Both the position numbers and the translations under genes were made by a program. The notes under the pieces were generated by a model that was given only the letters and a program-made list of their open reading frames with translations, was not told the origin of the DNA and did no database searches. Below, one piece after another: positions 50,966-60,234 of a stretch of 64,000 nt of DNA. The stretch is from a bacterium SCSIO 12741 (lineage in GTDB: Bacteria > Bacteroidota > Bacteroidia > Flavobacteriales_G > Salibacteraceae). The first letter of the stretch is position 1, and every line of letters starts with the position of its first letter. The stretch is from NCBI GenBank assembly GCA_024398055.1, contig CP073749.1, positions 2,542,594 through 2,606,593 of the forward strand, written 5' to 3'.

Positions 50966-52129
50966 TTAAAACTGGCAAGCTTCGTTCGGGGTATTAGCCA
51001 CCTCAGGATCAATACAAAAACCTTTTGCTGCGGTACCACCTTCCAATCCACGGCTTAGGTGATGCTGCGTAGCCCGATTCAGCTTCATGCTCAATCGACC
51101 TGCTTCGTATAGGTTTTCTCCACTACGGGCTAAGAAATCAACCAGACTCAACTCCATACGGGCAGCGATAATACCGATACCTGTACTCAAGTTGGTGAAG
51201 TTAGGCTTGTCTTGGTTCAAGTCATCAGAGGGCTGAGTAACCTGACGGTAGTAGTAAAAGTCTTCGTTTCCGGCGATGAAAATAAAGTCACAATGGCCAG
51301 CCATACGGAATTCGAGGTTCGGCGTATTGGCAGCATCCGGAACAGAGGTGGCAATTTTATTGAAGAACTGACCACCAGTGAGTACAAATTCCTGCATCGC
51401 GGTAGCCTCAGTAATGGGGTTGTCAAAGATCAGCTGACCAAAGTCGTAAACAAGGGTATGCTGTTCTTCCTGACGTTGACCATTTACTAATAGGTAGTCG
51501 GTGTAGTTAAAAATCATTTTTAGTTGAGCCACTTTAGAGCGGTATGGAAGACGTCCTTCAATGGTCATGTCCAAAAGTTTCTCACCGTTAGCAAAGCTAA
51601 GTCCAGTTGAGTGCTCATTCCAGATACCCAACCAACCTCTTGATTTGAAGTAACCCGGAGAGGCATCAAAAAGAAGAGCGGTTTCAGCACTTACTTCTAC
51701 GCCATCCAAATTAGCGTTGAAGTAGTACTTAGACTCTTGATTCAAGTATTGGTAGTTGCTCTGAATGTTTCGTTGAGCAAATTGATAAATAACCTGATTC
51801 GGATTGAAAAAAGTTCCCGGCTCTTTATTAGTGACCACCCGTGGGTACAAATCAAACTTGCGATTGGAAGATCCTTCCGTTACCGTTGCAGAAACTTCCG
51901 AAAAATAACTTGAATCCGGAATGGCTGCGTAGGTATTTGGGTTTTCGTCTCCAATGAAGGTTTTAGTAATCTTAAAGCTCTGAATTGAATCGTACTGATT
52001 GATCAACCCGTAGATAACAGGAGTTTTGTCGTAATCGGCATTAATTTCCAAGTCGTTTTTACAAGAGGACAACGCAAGCCCAGCTGCAAGAACTACGGTA
52101 AGTGAACGAACCAATTTTTTTGCTTTCAT
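50966..52129 (-). CDS. DUF4249 domain lipoprotein
   Basis: 387 residues from ATG 52129 (MKAKKLVRSLTVVLAAGLALSSC, lipobox Cys23). A TTG at 52153 adds nothing useful. DUF4249 features: NADYDKTPVIYGLINQYDS, FKITKTFIGDENPN and GIWNEHSTGLSFANGEKL. The C-terminus ends TPNEACQF. These lipoproteins are usually found with TonB-dependent receptors, but no receptor is adjacent here. Likely surface or periplasmic, function unknown. A TACTTTTG element lies about 55 nt upstream. Confidence 0.88.
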   Translation of the reverse strand: MKAKKLVRSLTVVLAAGLALSSCKNDLEINADYDKTPVIYGLINQYDSIQSFKITKTFIGDENPNTYAAIPDSSYFSEVSATVTEGSSNRKFDLYPRVVTNKEPGTFFNPNQVIYQFAQRNIQSNYQYLNQESKYYFNANLDGVEVSAETALLFDASPGYFKSRGWLGIWNEHSTGLSFANGEKLLDMTIEGRLPYRSKVAQLKMIFNYTDYLLVNGQRQEEQHTLVYDFGQLIFDNPITEATAMQEFVLTGGQFFNKIATSVPDAANTPNLEFRMAGHCDFIFIAGNEDFYYYRQVTQPSDDLNQDKPNFTNLSTGIGIIAARMELSLVDFLARSGENLYEAGRLSMKLNRATQHHLSRGLEGGTAAKGFCIDPEVANTPNEACQF

Positions 52130-52184
52130 TAGAATGATTTGGTCAAGCGACAACTATTTATATTTGTCAACTTAATTCGGGCCA

Positions 52185-52192
52185 CAAAAGTA
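52185..52192 (-). promoter_or_regulatory. -7 promoter element for the DUF4249 gene (TACTTTTG)
   Basis: Perfect TAnnTTTG on the minus strand, 55 nt before ATG 52129. Confidence 0.55.
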
Positions 52193-52268
52193 GCAAAAAA
52201 GGAAAGGTCTTATTTTTAAATTGACGAATGGGCAAAATCCCTTTGTCAATGGTGATAAATCAAAGAAC

Positions 52269-53096
52269 ATGGAAGAGCTGAAACCAGTAAGTGGGAAGGT
52301 GAAAAAAGTTACCACCCACGTTTTGATGGAGATGAAAAGCAAAGGCGAAAGAATCGCTATGCTCACTGCTTATGACTACAGTATGGCCCGGTTGCTCGAT
52401 CAGGCTGGGGTGGATGTTATTTTGGTGGGAGATTCAGCCTCGAATGTGATGGCTGGTAACGAAACCACTTTGCCCATTACACTGGATCAAATGATCTATC
52501 ATGCCTCATCGGTTATTCGTGCAGTGGAGAATGCATTGGTGGTGGTTGATCTTCCTTTTGGAACCTATCAAGGTAACTCCAAAGAAGCGCTGAACTCCTC
52601 TATTCGCATTATGAAAGAAAGTGGAGCCCATGCCGTGAAAATGGAAGGCGGAGTCGAAATTCGTGAATCAGTAGAGCGAATTGTTTCAGCGGGTATCCCA
52701 GTTATGGGTCACCTTGGATTAATGCCGCAGTCCATTTATAAATATGGTACCTACGTAGTAAGAGCCAAAGAATCTGACGAAGCGGATAAGCTGTTATCTG
52801 ATGCTAAAGTGCTGGAAGAATCGGGTTGCTTTGCTTTGGTTTTGGAAAAGATTCCTGCCGACCTTGCAACCAAAGTGGCTTCTGAAGTGTCTATTCCTGT
52901 GATCGGTATCGGAGCGGGTTCTGGTGTGGATGGTCAGGTTTTGGTGATTCACGATATGCTAGGCATTACTCAGGAATTCTCTCCTCGATTTTTAAGACGT
53001 TACCACAATTTGGCGGAAGAAATTCGCGGAGCAGTGGGAGCTTATATAACAGATGTAAAACGGAGGGATTTTCCCAACGAAAAGGAACAATACTAG
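52269..53096 (+). CDS. panB: 3-methyl-2-oxobutanoate hydroxymethyltransferase
   Basis: 275 residues from ATG 52269 ([17 protein letters not shown]). A TTG at 52221 would add 16 poorly conserved residues. First step of pantothenate synthesis: transfer of hydroxymethyl from methylene-THF to ketoisovalerate. Signatures: [57 protein letters not shown] and [15 protein letters not shown]. Mg and substrate residues conserved. The stop TAG overlaps the GTG of the next gene by one base, giving a coupled pair. Confidence 0.96.
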   Translation: MEELKPVSGKVKKVTTHVLMEMKSKGERIAMLTAYDYSMARLLDQAGVDVILVGDSASNVMAGNETTLPITLDQMIYHASSVIRAVENALVVVDLPFGTYQGNSKEALNSSIRIMKESGAHAVKMEGGVEIRESVERIVSAGIPVMGHLGLMPQSIYKYGTYVVRAKESDEADKLLSDAKVLEESGCFALVLEKIPADLATKVASEVSIPVIGIGAGSGVDGQVLVIHDMLGITQEFSPRFLRRYHNLAEEIRGAVGAYITDVKRRDFPNEKEQY

Positions 53097-53785
53097 TGAA
53101 CCTGGAAGAACGGATTCTCTACGAAGACAACCACCTTATTGCTGTCAACAAGCTATCTTCTGAAATAGTTCAGGGAGATATTACGGGTGACGAACCCCTT
53201 TCAGAAATGGTTCGGTCACTGGTGAAGCGTAAGTACAATAAGCCTGGGAATGTCTTTATGGGGGTTCCCCATCGCTTAGATCGGCCTACCAGTGGCTTGG
53301 TCCTGTTTGCTAAAACCAGTAAGGCCTTGAGCCGGTTAAACGATCTTTTTCGAAACAAGGAAGTTCAAAAAGTGTATTGGGCGGTAGTCAAGAATTGCCC
53401 TCAAAGTCCCTCAGGTACACTGGTAGATTATCTGGTGAGAAATCCTGCAAAAAACAAGTCTTTTGTCGCTCAAAAGGATAAGCCGGGAGCCAAGTATTCG
53501 GAACTCGATTATCAGGTTTTGGCTCGGTCAGACCGTTATTACCTTCTTGAAATTAGACCCAAAACAGGTCGCCATCATCAAATTAGGGTTCAGTTGTCGA
53601 ACCAGGGATGGCCTATCAAAGGTGACTTGAAGTATGGATTTCCCAGAAGTAATAAAGGTGGTTCAATTCACCTGCACGCTCGCCGGGTCGAGTTTATTCA
53701 TCCAGTTAAAAAGGAGCCCGTTGTTATCGAGGCTCCAGTGCCACAAGAATCTCTTTGGCAAGCTCTAAGCCAATCGTTGGATTAG
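53096..53785 (+). CDS. RluA-family RNA pseudouridine synthase
   Basis: 229 residues. Catalytic motif PHRLDRPTSGLVLFAKT with the conserved Asp, KVYWAVVKN, and LEIRPKTGRHHQIRVQLS. It lacks an S4 RNA-binding domain, so it resembles the short RluA-like enzymes rather than RluD. It isomerises uridine in rRNA or tRNA; the site is not predictable. GTG start overlapping the panB stop. The 3' end overlaps the convergent gene by 4 bp (TTAG). Confidence 0.92.
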   Translation: MNLEERILYEDNHLIAVNKLSSEIVQGDITGDEPLSEMVRSLVKRKYNKPGNVFMGVPHRLDRPTSGLVLFAKTSKALSRLNDLFRNKEVQKVYWAVVKNCPQSPSGTLVDYLVRNPAKNKSFVAQKDKPGAKYSELDYQVLARSDRYYLLEIRPKTGRHHQIRVQLSNQGWPIKGDLKYGFPRSNKGGSIHLHARRVEFIHPVKKEPVVIEAPVPQESLWQALSQSLD

Positions 53786-55010
53786 TCCTGATCGTAGTAG
53801 CTTACCAAAACACTACCTCCATATTCCATCACCATTCCATTGGCTTCGGTTACTCGGGCAACCCAGAGGTACATTTCGCCATTAGGCGCTTTTTGTTTGG
53901 CCGAATTTAAGTCTGAACCGTCCCATTCTTTATTGGCATCGTTAGACGTAAATACCACTTCACCGTTAGGATTAAGAACCTGGAGTTCAAATTTGTTTTT
54001 GTTACCCTTCAATCCAATTGGCATCCACTTTTCCTTTTCTGGATTGAATACCGCCGAAGCCATCAAGTTGTAGGCACGTAGGATCCTGATAGTTTGTACA
54101 CTGGAGTCTTTACAGCCGTTTTCGTTTTCTGTAACGAGTTTTACGGAGTAGCGTCCTTTGTTTCGGAACAGGTAACTGGTTTCAGCATCTTCGCTCACCA
54201 ACTCTTCATCGATATACCACTTGTTTTGTGGGTTAGAAGTTGAGCTGTTAAACGCAACGACTGGAGCTTTGTAGTCCTTTTGCTTGTCGTAGGTAAAATC
54301 TGCACCACCGTTGGCATGAACCGTAATTTTCTTGGTGTCAAGCTTACGCCATTTTTTATCCACTTTGCGAGCCAGGGCCAATTCGAATGATCCGGCTTTA
54401 TTAAAGGTGAAGCTTTTCTTCTTGGTGTCAATCTTTCGATCGTTAAGCAACACAATCAAATCTTTAGAATCAGCGGCGCTAATGCTCCAATCTACTGTTT
54501 CTCCTTGACAAACCTTTTGATGGCTTACTTGCCAGTTAGCAGCAGCAATAGCTGGTTTTTCCAAATGATCATCCTGAGGTGGGGTAGGGGTTGGCGCCTT
54601 AACAGCCTTAGTTGCTTTTTGCTCCACTTGAGGGGTAGCTTTCACAGCGGCCTGTAGTTCAGTGGACTCTTCTTTTTGAGTAGTACCATCCTCTTCCTGT
54701 TTAGGCTGAATTAGCGCAGCCATTTCCGAAGAGTTTTCCGATGGAGTAGGAGTGTTTATTTCAGGTTGAGCCAATTCTGGGCGGAGGAACCTTCAGAAAA
54801 TGGATTAACCCACCATGCAGCAACAGCGATACCGATACCGGCAACTGCCAATGCAGCTTTCGAATAATTCTGTCTACGGTTTTGGCGGAGATGAGACTCA
54901 TTGTTGGCCAAAACACGGCTTTCAATAGCATTCCAGGCTTCGGCGGCTCCTCCGGGCTCAAAACCTTCCAGGCTATTTTTTATGCTTTCTTCAAATGGAT
55001 CAGGACGCAT
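53782..55010 (-). CDS. Membrane-anchored anti-sigma-like protein with gliding-motility C-terminal domain, frameshifted
   Basis: About 409 residues when one base is restored at 54779-54781. The upstream part (MRPDPFEESIKNSLEGFEPGG, then a membrane helix AALAVAGIGIAVAAWW) then continues through SEGSSAPELAQPEINTPTPS into the downstream part. The second frame has only a TTG and no ribosome site, so it is not a separate gene. Layout: cytoplasmic N-terminus of about 50 residues, one membrane helix, a Pro/Thr/Glu-rich periplasmic linker, PKD-like modules, and a C-terminal domain resembling the gliding-motility/T9SS type B region (WDGSDLNSAKQKAPNGEMYLW). It overlaps the ECF sigma gene by 11 bp, so an anti-sigma role is likely. 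Confidence 0.82.
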
Positions 55011-55590
55011 GTTTTCTGTTTAATACTTTTTGCAATTCTTTTCTCAACTTAGCCTTTGCCTTAGATAGGTTCGATTTGGATGTGCCTTCAGAAATCCCCA
55101 ATTCTTCGGCAATTTCCCGATGGGTAAATCCTTCAAACACATACATATTAAATACCGATCGGTAAACTGGGGGCAGATTACGTATTTCTTCCAGAATCTT
55201 TTCTCGGCCCAGTAGTTCCACCCATTCCGTTTCCCGGTTTGGCGTATCATCATCCTGGCCTTCTAATTCATGGTAGTAATCATCCTGGTCCATACTAATG
55301 AACTGAACCTTCTTCTTACGAAGTTGATCCAATGCTACATTAATAAAGAACCTTCTGATCCAGTTGTCAAACGATCCGGTATCGTTGAATTTATCTATCC
55401 GGTCAAAGAGCTTAATGAATCCTTCCTGAACCACATCCTGTGTTTCATCGCGATCACTTCCGCAATAGCGAAAGCAGATTCCCATCATTTTACCATAGTA
55501 AACTTCAAAGAGTTTCTTCTGGCATTCAGGGTCCCTTTTTTTACATCCATCGATGAGATCCGGTATGTGCACATTCAGCAAGAGCTTCAT
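55000..55590 (-). CDS. ECF-family RNA polymerase sigma factor
   Basis: 196 residues. Region 2 has ETQDVVQEGFIKLFDRI and DNWIRRFFINVALDQLRK. Region 4 has LPPVYRSVFNMYVFEGFTHREIAEELGISEGTSKSNLSKAKAKLRK, an evident HTH. It is first in a two-gene operon with the membrane-anchored protein that follows. Such pairs in Bacteroidetes couple transcription to envelope signals. The regulon is not visible here. Confidence 0.94.
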   Translation of the reverse strand: MKLLLNVHIPDLIDGCKKRDPECQKKLFEVYYGKMMGICFRYCGSDRDETQDVVQEGFIKLFDRIDKFNDTGSFDNWIRRFFINVALDQLRKKKVQFISMDQDDYYHELEGQDDDTPNRETEWVELLGREKILEEIRNLPPVYRSVFNMYVFEGFTHREIAEELGISEGTSKSNLSKAKAKLRKELQKVLNRKHAS

Positions 55591-55727
55591 TCTTCTGCTT
55601 TAAGACGCATATATTACGTTGAGGTTGCCTGTGTATTATACACTCTTCAAAATTAACCATTTATAAGTTTAAAGGTTGGGTTTGGGGCTTCAGGAAAACA
55701 TCCTGTAATCCGGGGAGCATAAAATGT

Positions 55728-55735
55728 TACTTTTG
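55728..55735 (+). promoter_or_regulatory. -7 promoter element for mdh (TACTTTTG)
   Basis: Perfect TAnnTTTG 43 nt before ATG 55779. A CTG 22 nt upstream could be a weak -33 element. Confidence 0.6.
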
Positions 55736-55778
55736 CGCTTTCTTAAAACGTAAACTTTAACAGTTAAATCATAAAATA

Positions 55779-56705
55779 ATGAAAGTATCAGTTGTTGGAG
55801 CAGGAGCAGTAGGAGCAAGTTGTGCCGAATATATTGCGATGAAGAACTTTGCTTCTGAAGTAGTGATTCTTGATATCAAAGAAGGTGTTGCTGAAGGTAA
55901 AGCAATGGATTTAATGCAATGTGCTTCACTAAACGGTTTTGACACTAAAATTACAGGAAGTACTAACGATTATTCCAAAACTGCAAATAGCGATGTTTGT
56001 GTGATTACGTCTGGGATTCCAAGAAAGCCTGGAATGACCCGTGAGGAGTTAATTGGAATTAATGCTGGAATTGTAAAGGCTGTATCTGCAAACCTTGTAG
56101 AGCATTCTCCTAACACCATTTTAATTGTGGTGAGTAACCCAATGGATACCATGACCTACTTGGCACACAAATCCACCAATTTACCTAAGAATAAAATCAT
56201 TGGAATGGGTGGCGCGTTGGATTCTGCTCGTTTCAAGTACAGACTTGCTGAAGCTTTGGAAGCACCCATTAGCGATGTTGATGGAATGGTTATCGGAGGA
56301 CACAGCGATAAAGGTATGGTGCCATTAACCTCCCATGCAACAAGAAACAGTATTAATGTTTCTGAGTTTATCTCTGAAGAAAGATTAAATCAGGTTAAAG
56401 AAGATACTAAGGTAGGAGGAGCTACATTAACTAAATTATTAGGAACTTCCGCATGGTATGCTCCAGGAGCAGCCGTTTCTGCTTTGGTTCAGGCCATTGC
56501 TTGTGATCAGAAGAAGATGTTTCCATGCTCTGCCTTGTTAGATGGAGAATATGGATTAAGTGACCTCTGCATCGGAGTTCCCGTGATTTTGGGTAAAAAG
56601 GGAATTGAAAAAATCGTTGATGTTCCTTTAAGTGATGCTGAAAAAGCGCATATGGCAGAAAGTGCCGAAGGCGTTAAGAAAACCAATGGTTTGTTAGCAT
56701 TGTAA
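55779..56705 (+). CDS. mdh: Malate dehydrogenase
   Basis: 308 residues, TCA-cycle enzyme interconverting malate and oxaloacetate with NAD. VVGAGAVGASCAEYIA (Rossmann), TSGIPRKPGMTREEL (Arg substrate loop), VVSNPMDTMTYLA, GALDSARFKYRLAE, and the catalytic His in VIGGHSDKGMVPL. The LDH-like type 3 subfamily, as in other Flavobacteriia. Normal length, own promoter. Confidence 0.96.
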   Translation: MKVSVVGAGAVGASCAEYIAMKNFASEVVILDIKEGVAEGKAMDLMQCASLNGFDTKITGSTNDYSKTANSDVCVITSGIPRKPGMTREELIGINAGIVKAVSANLVEHSPNTILIVVSNPMDTMTYLAHKSTNLPKNKIIGMGGALDSARFKYRLAEALEAPISDVDGMVIGGHSDKGMVPLTSHATRNSINVSEFISEERLNQVKEDTKVGGATLTKLLGTSAWYAPGAAVSALVQAIACDQKKMFPCSALLDGEYGLSDLCIGVPVILGKKGIEKIVDVPLSDAEKAHMAESAEGVKKTNGLLAL

Positions 56706-56730
56706 TCGTCTGAAATAAATTTTTAGATAA

Positions 56731-56862
56731 GCACAACCATCTTTTAACGGAATTGAAACAATCAAAGAATTGGATTTGAACGAAGGCTGGAGAGTCTCCT
56801 TGAACGAATCTGCCACAGTGGTATGGGGCGTTCGGGGAATCTTGGTCGAAATGAAAATCTAA
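56731..56862 (+). pseudogene. Short coding remnant or tiny gene
   Basis: 43 codons ending in TAA. The stretch reads IKELDLNEGWRVSLNESAT and then VVWGVRGILVEMKI, with a regular beta-strand-like pattern. It has no ATG; TTG codons inside could start a 30-residue peptide. It may be the end of a lost gene. Family not recognised. Confidence 0.25.
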
Positions 56863-56883
56863 TCCAGTTAAAATACCTACAGG

Positions 56884-56921
56884 AGGACCGGTTCGCGATT
56901 TAAGCAACCGGTCCTTTTTAC
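56884..56921 (+). terminator. Intrinsic terminator after mdh
   Basis: AGGACCGGTT (56884-56893) pairs with AACCGGTCCT (56906-56915), a perfect 10-bp stem followed by TTTTT. Confidence 0.85.
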
Positions 56922-56956
56922 TTATAAACCAGCAAATTGCACCAAGAAAATTCGAA

Positions 56957-56987
56957 TTGGCAAAATAGAATTGAAGTTCTATATTTG
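56957..56987 (+). promoter_or_regulatory. secDF promoter (TTG-N20-TATATTTG)
   Basis: TTG at 56957-56959 and TATATTTG at 56980-56987 with a 20-nt spacer, a complete Bacteroidetes promoter 36 nt before ATG 57024. Confidence 0.8.
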
Positions 56988-57023
56988 CAGCCTTTTAAAT
57001 TTTAACTAAATTCTGGATAAAAC

Positions 57024-60000
57024 ATGCAGAACAAAACCGCTCTGTGGATTTTTACTGTTTTACTCGCCCTTGCTTGTGTACGCGAATTGTCGTTTACTTG
57101 GGTGACCAACAGTGTGGAGAAGGATGCTGCTGAAGTAGCGATGAGCAAGTTGGATTCGGCCTTGGCTGAAACCCCGGACATGCCATCAGCTGATTCAGTA
57201 ATGTTGTTGAACAAGTTTGAGTCCGACTACCTTTTCTCCAAAAACAACGAAGAGGTTTATCCGCTTTTAGGCTATACTTACAGTCAGTGTAAGCAACGGG
57301 AGTTGAACAAGGGTCTTGACCTCCAAGGGGGTATGAACGTAACTCTTGAAGTTTCCGTAGTTGAATTGATCGAAGAACTAGCCGACAAGAGCAACGATCC
57401 GACCTTTCGTCAAGCCATTAACAACGCCAAAGAAGCCCAGAAAAGTGGAAGCGACAACTTTGTATCCCTTTTTGGACAAGAAATTAACAAGATTGACCCA
57501 AGCTTTCAGCTGACTTCAATTTTCTCAACTCGTCAGAACAAGGAAATGTTCCCAAGTACGGCGACAAATGAGGAAGTTCTTCAGATCATTCGTGAGCAGT
57601 CGGAAGCAGCCGTGAAGAATACCGAAGAGGTACTTCGTAAGCGTATCGATAACTTGGGTGTGGTTCAGCCAAAAATTCAAAGACTGAGCGCTACCGATCG
57701 TATTGTGGTTGAGCTTCCTGGTGTTAAGGATCCTGCTCGGGTTCGTAAAATTCTTCAAGGAACAGCTAAGTTGGAGTTCTGGGAAACCTATGATGTAGGT
57801 GAAGTTCTTGGATCTTTCGATCAGGCTAATACCTATTTAAAAGGGTTGATCGAATTGGAAGGAGCTCCTGAAGAAACTGCTGAAGCAGGTTTAGGACTTG
57901 ATTCTAACTCGGTTGATACGAATCAGGTTGTAGAAGCTGATTTGAACGAAGAGTTGGCTACTGCCGATGCGGATTCATCAGAAGAAGATAATCTGTTGGA
58001 CGCTTTGGCCAGTGATTCTGATACGGCAAGTGAAGGGCTGGATGCTCAACTTACGGATGCGGAATTTGCTCGTAAAAATCCATTGATTTCTAAAGTTCGT
58101 TTCAACTACTACCAAGATGCTCAAGGTAATCCTGTTGCTGAAGGGCCTGTTGTAGGTTATGTGTTGGAACGCAACATGAAAGACTTGAAGCAATTGTTGA
58201 GAGATGAAAAAGTACTTCGCTTTTTCCCAAAAAACATTCGCTTCTACTATGCAGCTAAGCCTGCTTTGAATCGCGACAACCAGCCTTTGTTTGAGGATGG
58301 TGATAGCTATGCTCTTTACGCTATTCGTGTATTGAAGCGTGATGGTACTGCTCGCCTGGAAGGTGATGCGGTAACCAATGCTAAAGTAACCAGTGACCAA
58401 ATGGGTAATCCTGAGGTTAACTTGGTGATGAATCCTTCTGGAGCTAAAATGTGGCGTACCATGACCCGTGAAGCAGCAGAGGAAAAGAAATCAATCGCGG
58501 TTGTGTTGGATAGCCTGGTTTACTCGGCTCCAAGTGTAAATGAAGAAATTAAAGGTGGTAGCTCATCTATCTCTGGTCGTTTTACTCAGCAGGAAGCTGC
58601 TGACCTTGCCAGTGTATTGAAAGCGGGTAAGCTACCTGTATCAGCTCAGATTATTGAAGAAGCAGTTGTAGGACCATCGCTTGGTGAAGAAGCTATTTCA
58701 GACGGTATCATGTCATTCTTGATTGCCTTTGCTTTGATCCTTGTTTACATGGTATTCTACTACGCTCGTGCAGGGGTTGTTGCCGACATTGCTTTGATTG
58801 CAAACATCTTCTTTGTATTCGGAGTATTGACCGGTTTGGGTGCAACACTTACCCTCCCTGGTATCGCAGGTATCGTATTGACCATTGGTATGTCGGTGGA
58901 TGCGAACGTTCTGATTTATGAGCGTATTCGGGAAGAACTTGCCGCTGGAAAAGGAATTAAACTGGCCATCGCTGATGGTTACAACAGTGCGTATAGCTCG
59001 ATCATTGATGCGAACGTTACTACCTTGTTGACAGGTATTGTATTGGCCGTGTTTGGAACAGGACCTATCCAAGGTTTTGCTACGACATTAATCATTGGTA
59101 TCTGTACCTCTTTGTTCTCCGCTATTTTCATTACTCGATTGATTTTCGAATGGCAGATGAAGAGCAAAGACAACTTCTCGTTTGCTACAAGTATTACGGA
59201 TGGTGCGTTCAAAAACATCAACTGGCAGATCGTAGCCAAGAGAAAAACGTACTACATCATTTCTGGATTGATCATCGTTGCCGGTGTGGTTTCTATGGCC
59301 ACTAAAGGATTTGATTTGGGTGTTGACTTCTCAGGTGGACGTACTTACATCGTTCGTTTCGAAAACCCAGCTGATGTATCTGAAGTGAGTAAAGCACTTT
59401 CTGCTGTATTTGTAGATGAGAATGGAGTAGCTGACGTTCCGGAAGTGAAAACTTTTGGTGAGTCTAATCAGGTGAAAATTACCACCAACTTCATGATCGA
59501 CTCGGATTCTAAAGATGCGGATGACCAAGTAGAAAAAATTATGTTCCAGGGATTGAATGCCATGGGTGACAAGTTTGAGAAAATGAGTTCTCAAAAGGTT
59601 GGTCCTACCATTGCAGACGACATTAAGCAGTCTGCTTTCTGGGCTGTATTGGTTTCCTTGATCGCTATTTTCGCTTATATCGTAGCTCGATTCCGTAAAC
59701 TTCAGTTTGGAGTTGGAGCCTTGGTTGCTATGGCGCACGACGTTTTAGTGGTGTTGGGTATCTTCTCCATCTTCTATGGAATCGCTCCATGGTCTATGGA
59801 AATTGATCAAGCCTTTATCGCTGCTATCCTTACTGTTGTGGGGTACTCGATTAACGATACCGTGGTTGTGTTTGACCGTATTCGTGAATACGTAGGTCTA
59901 CACAAAAACAGACCTTACAAGCAAGTGGTAAACGAAGCATTGAACAGTACTTTGAGTCGTACGATCAATACCTCTTTGAGTACTTTCTTGGTATTGTTGA

Positions 60001-60149
60001 TGATCTTCGCCTTCGGTGGTGAGGTTATTCGTGGGTTTGTATTTGCCTTGATGGTTGGGGTTGTAGTAGGTACCTACTCCTCTCTATGTGTTGCAACTCC
60101 TGCGGTTATTGACTTGACCAAGGATGAGGATGAAAAGAAAGACGCTTAA
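57024..60149 (+). CDS. secDF: Fused protein translocase subunits SecD and SecF
   Basis: 1041 residues. An N-terminal membrane helix, then GLDLQGGMNVTLEV (SecD D1). The periplasmic P1 domain carries an unusually acidic insertion around residues 280-345 (many Glu/Asp). SecD helices follow with IVLTIGMSVDANVLIYERIREE (D5/D6 region). SecF begins near residue 750 with GVDFSGGRTYIVRF and ends with SINDTVVVFDRIREYVG. Using the proton motive force, SecDF helps pull exported proteins across the membrane, relevant here because many T9SS clients pass through Sec. The fused form is standard in Bacteroidetes. Own promoter and terminator. Confidence 0.97.
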   Translation: MQNKTALWIFTVLLALACVRELSFTWVTNSVEKDAAEVAMSKLDSALAETPDMPSADSVMLLNKFESDYLFSKNNEEVYPLLGYTYSQCKQRELNKGLDLQGGMNVTLEVSVVELIEELADKSNDPTFRQAINNAKEAQKSGSDNFVSLFGQEINKIDPSFQLTSIFSTRQNKEMFPSTATNEEVLQIIREQSEAAVKNTEEVLRKRIDNLGVVQPKIQRLSATDRIVVELPGVKDPARVRKILQGTAKLEFWETYDVGEVLGSFDQANTYLKGLIELEGAPEETAEAGLGLDSNSVDTNQVVEADLNEELATADADSSEEDNLLDALASDSDTASEGLDAQLTDAEFARKNPLISKVRFNYYQDAQGNPVAEGPVVGYVLERNMKDLKQLLRDEKVLRFFPKNIRFYYAAKPALNRDNQPLFEDGDSYALYAIRVLKRDGTARLEGDAVTNAKVTSDQMGNPEVNLVMNPSGAKMWRTMTREAAEEKKSIAVVLDSLVYSAPSVNEEIKGGSSSISGRFTQQEAADLASVLKAGKLPVSAQIIEEAVVGPSLGEEAISDGIMSFLIAFALILVYMVFYYARAGVVADIALIANIFFVFGVLTGLGATLTLPGIAGIVLTIGMSVDANVLIYERIREELAAGKGIKLAIADGYNSAYSSIIDANVTTLLTGIVLAVFGTGPIQGFATTLIIGICTSLFSAIFITRLIFEWQMKSKDNFSFATSITDGAFKNINWQIVAKRKTYYIISGLIIVAGVVSMATKGFDLGVDFSGGRTYIVRFENPADVSEVSKALSAVFVDENGVADVPEVKTFGESNQVKITTNFMIDSDSKDADDQVEKIMFQGLNAMGDKFEKMSSQKVGPTIADDIKQSAFWAVLVSLIAIFAYIVARFRKLQFGVGALVAMAHDVLVVLGIFSIFYGIAPWSMEIDQAFIAAILTVVGYSINDTVVVFDRIREYVGLHKNRPYKQVVNEALNSTLSRTINTSLSTFLVLLMIFAFGGEVIRGFVFALMVGVVVGTYSSLCVATPAVIDLTKDEDEKKDA

Positions 60150-60192
60150 GTCTTTAAACATATATAGGATTCTCGTTTATCGGGATCCAGAT

Positions 60193-60220
60193 AAAGGGGT
60201 GCTTTGGCACCCCTTTTTAT
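60193..60220 (+). terminator. Intrinsic terminator of secDF
   Basis: AAAGGGGTGC (60193-60202) pairs with GCACCCCTTT (60207-60216) around loop TTTG, followed by T-rich sequence. Confidence 0.85.
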
Positions 60221-60222
60221 TT

Positions 60223-60230
60223 TAATTTTG
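60223..60230 (+). promoter_or_regulatory. -7 promoter element for tatA (TAATTTTG)
   Basis: A perfect TAnnTTTG ending 4 nt before ATG 60235, implying a leaderless transcript. A TTG 16 nt upstream (60204-60206) sits in the loop of the secDF terminator. Confidence 0.5.
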
Positions 60231-60234
60231 TGGC

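Larger units (their letters stand above)
56706..57023. other. Intergenic region mdh-secDF with coding remnant
   Basis: 318 bp. It holds a short protein-like open stretch without a good start (56731-56862), a strong terminator (56884-56915), and the secDF promoter (56957-56987). Nothing else is evident. Confidence 0.6.

Noticed and set aside
54756-54774. Two overlapping genes instead of one anti-sigma-like protein
   Set aside because: The downstream frame has only a TTG without ribosome site. One added base in a G run joins membrane anchor and periplasmic domain, as expected for the family.
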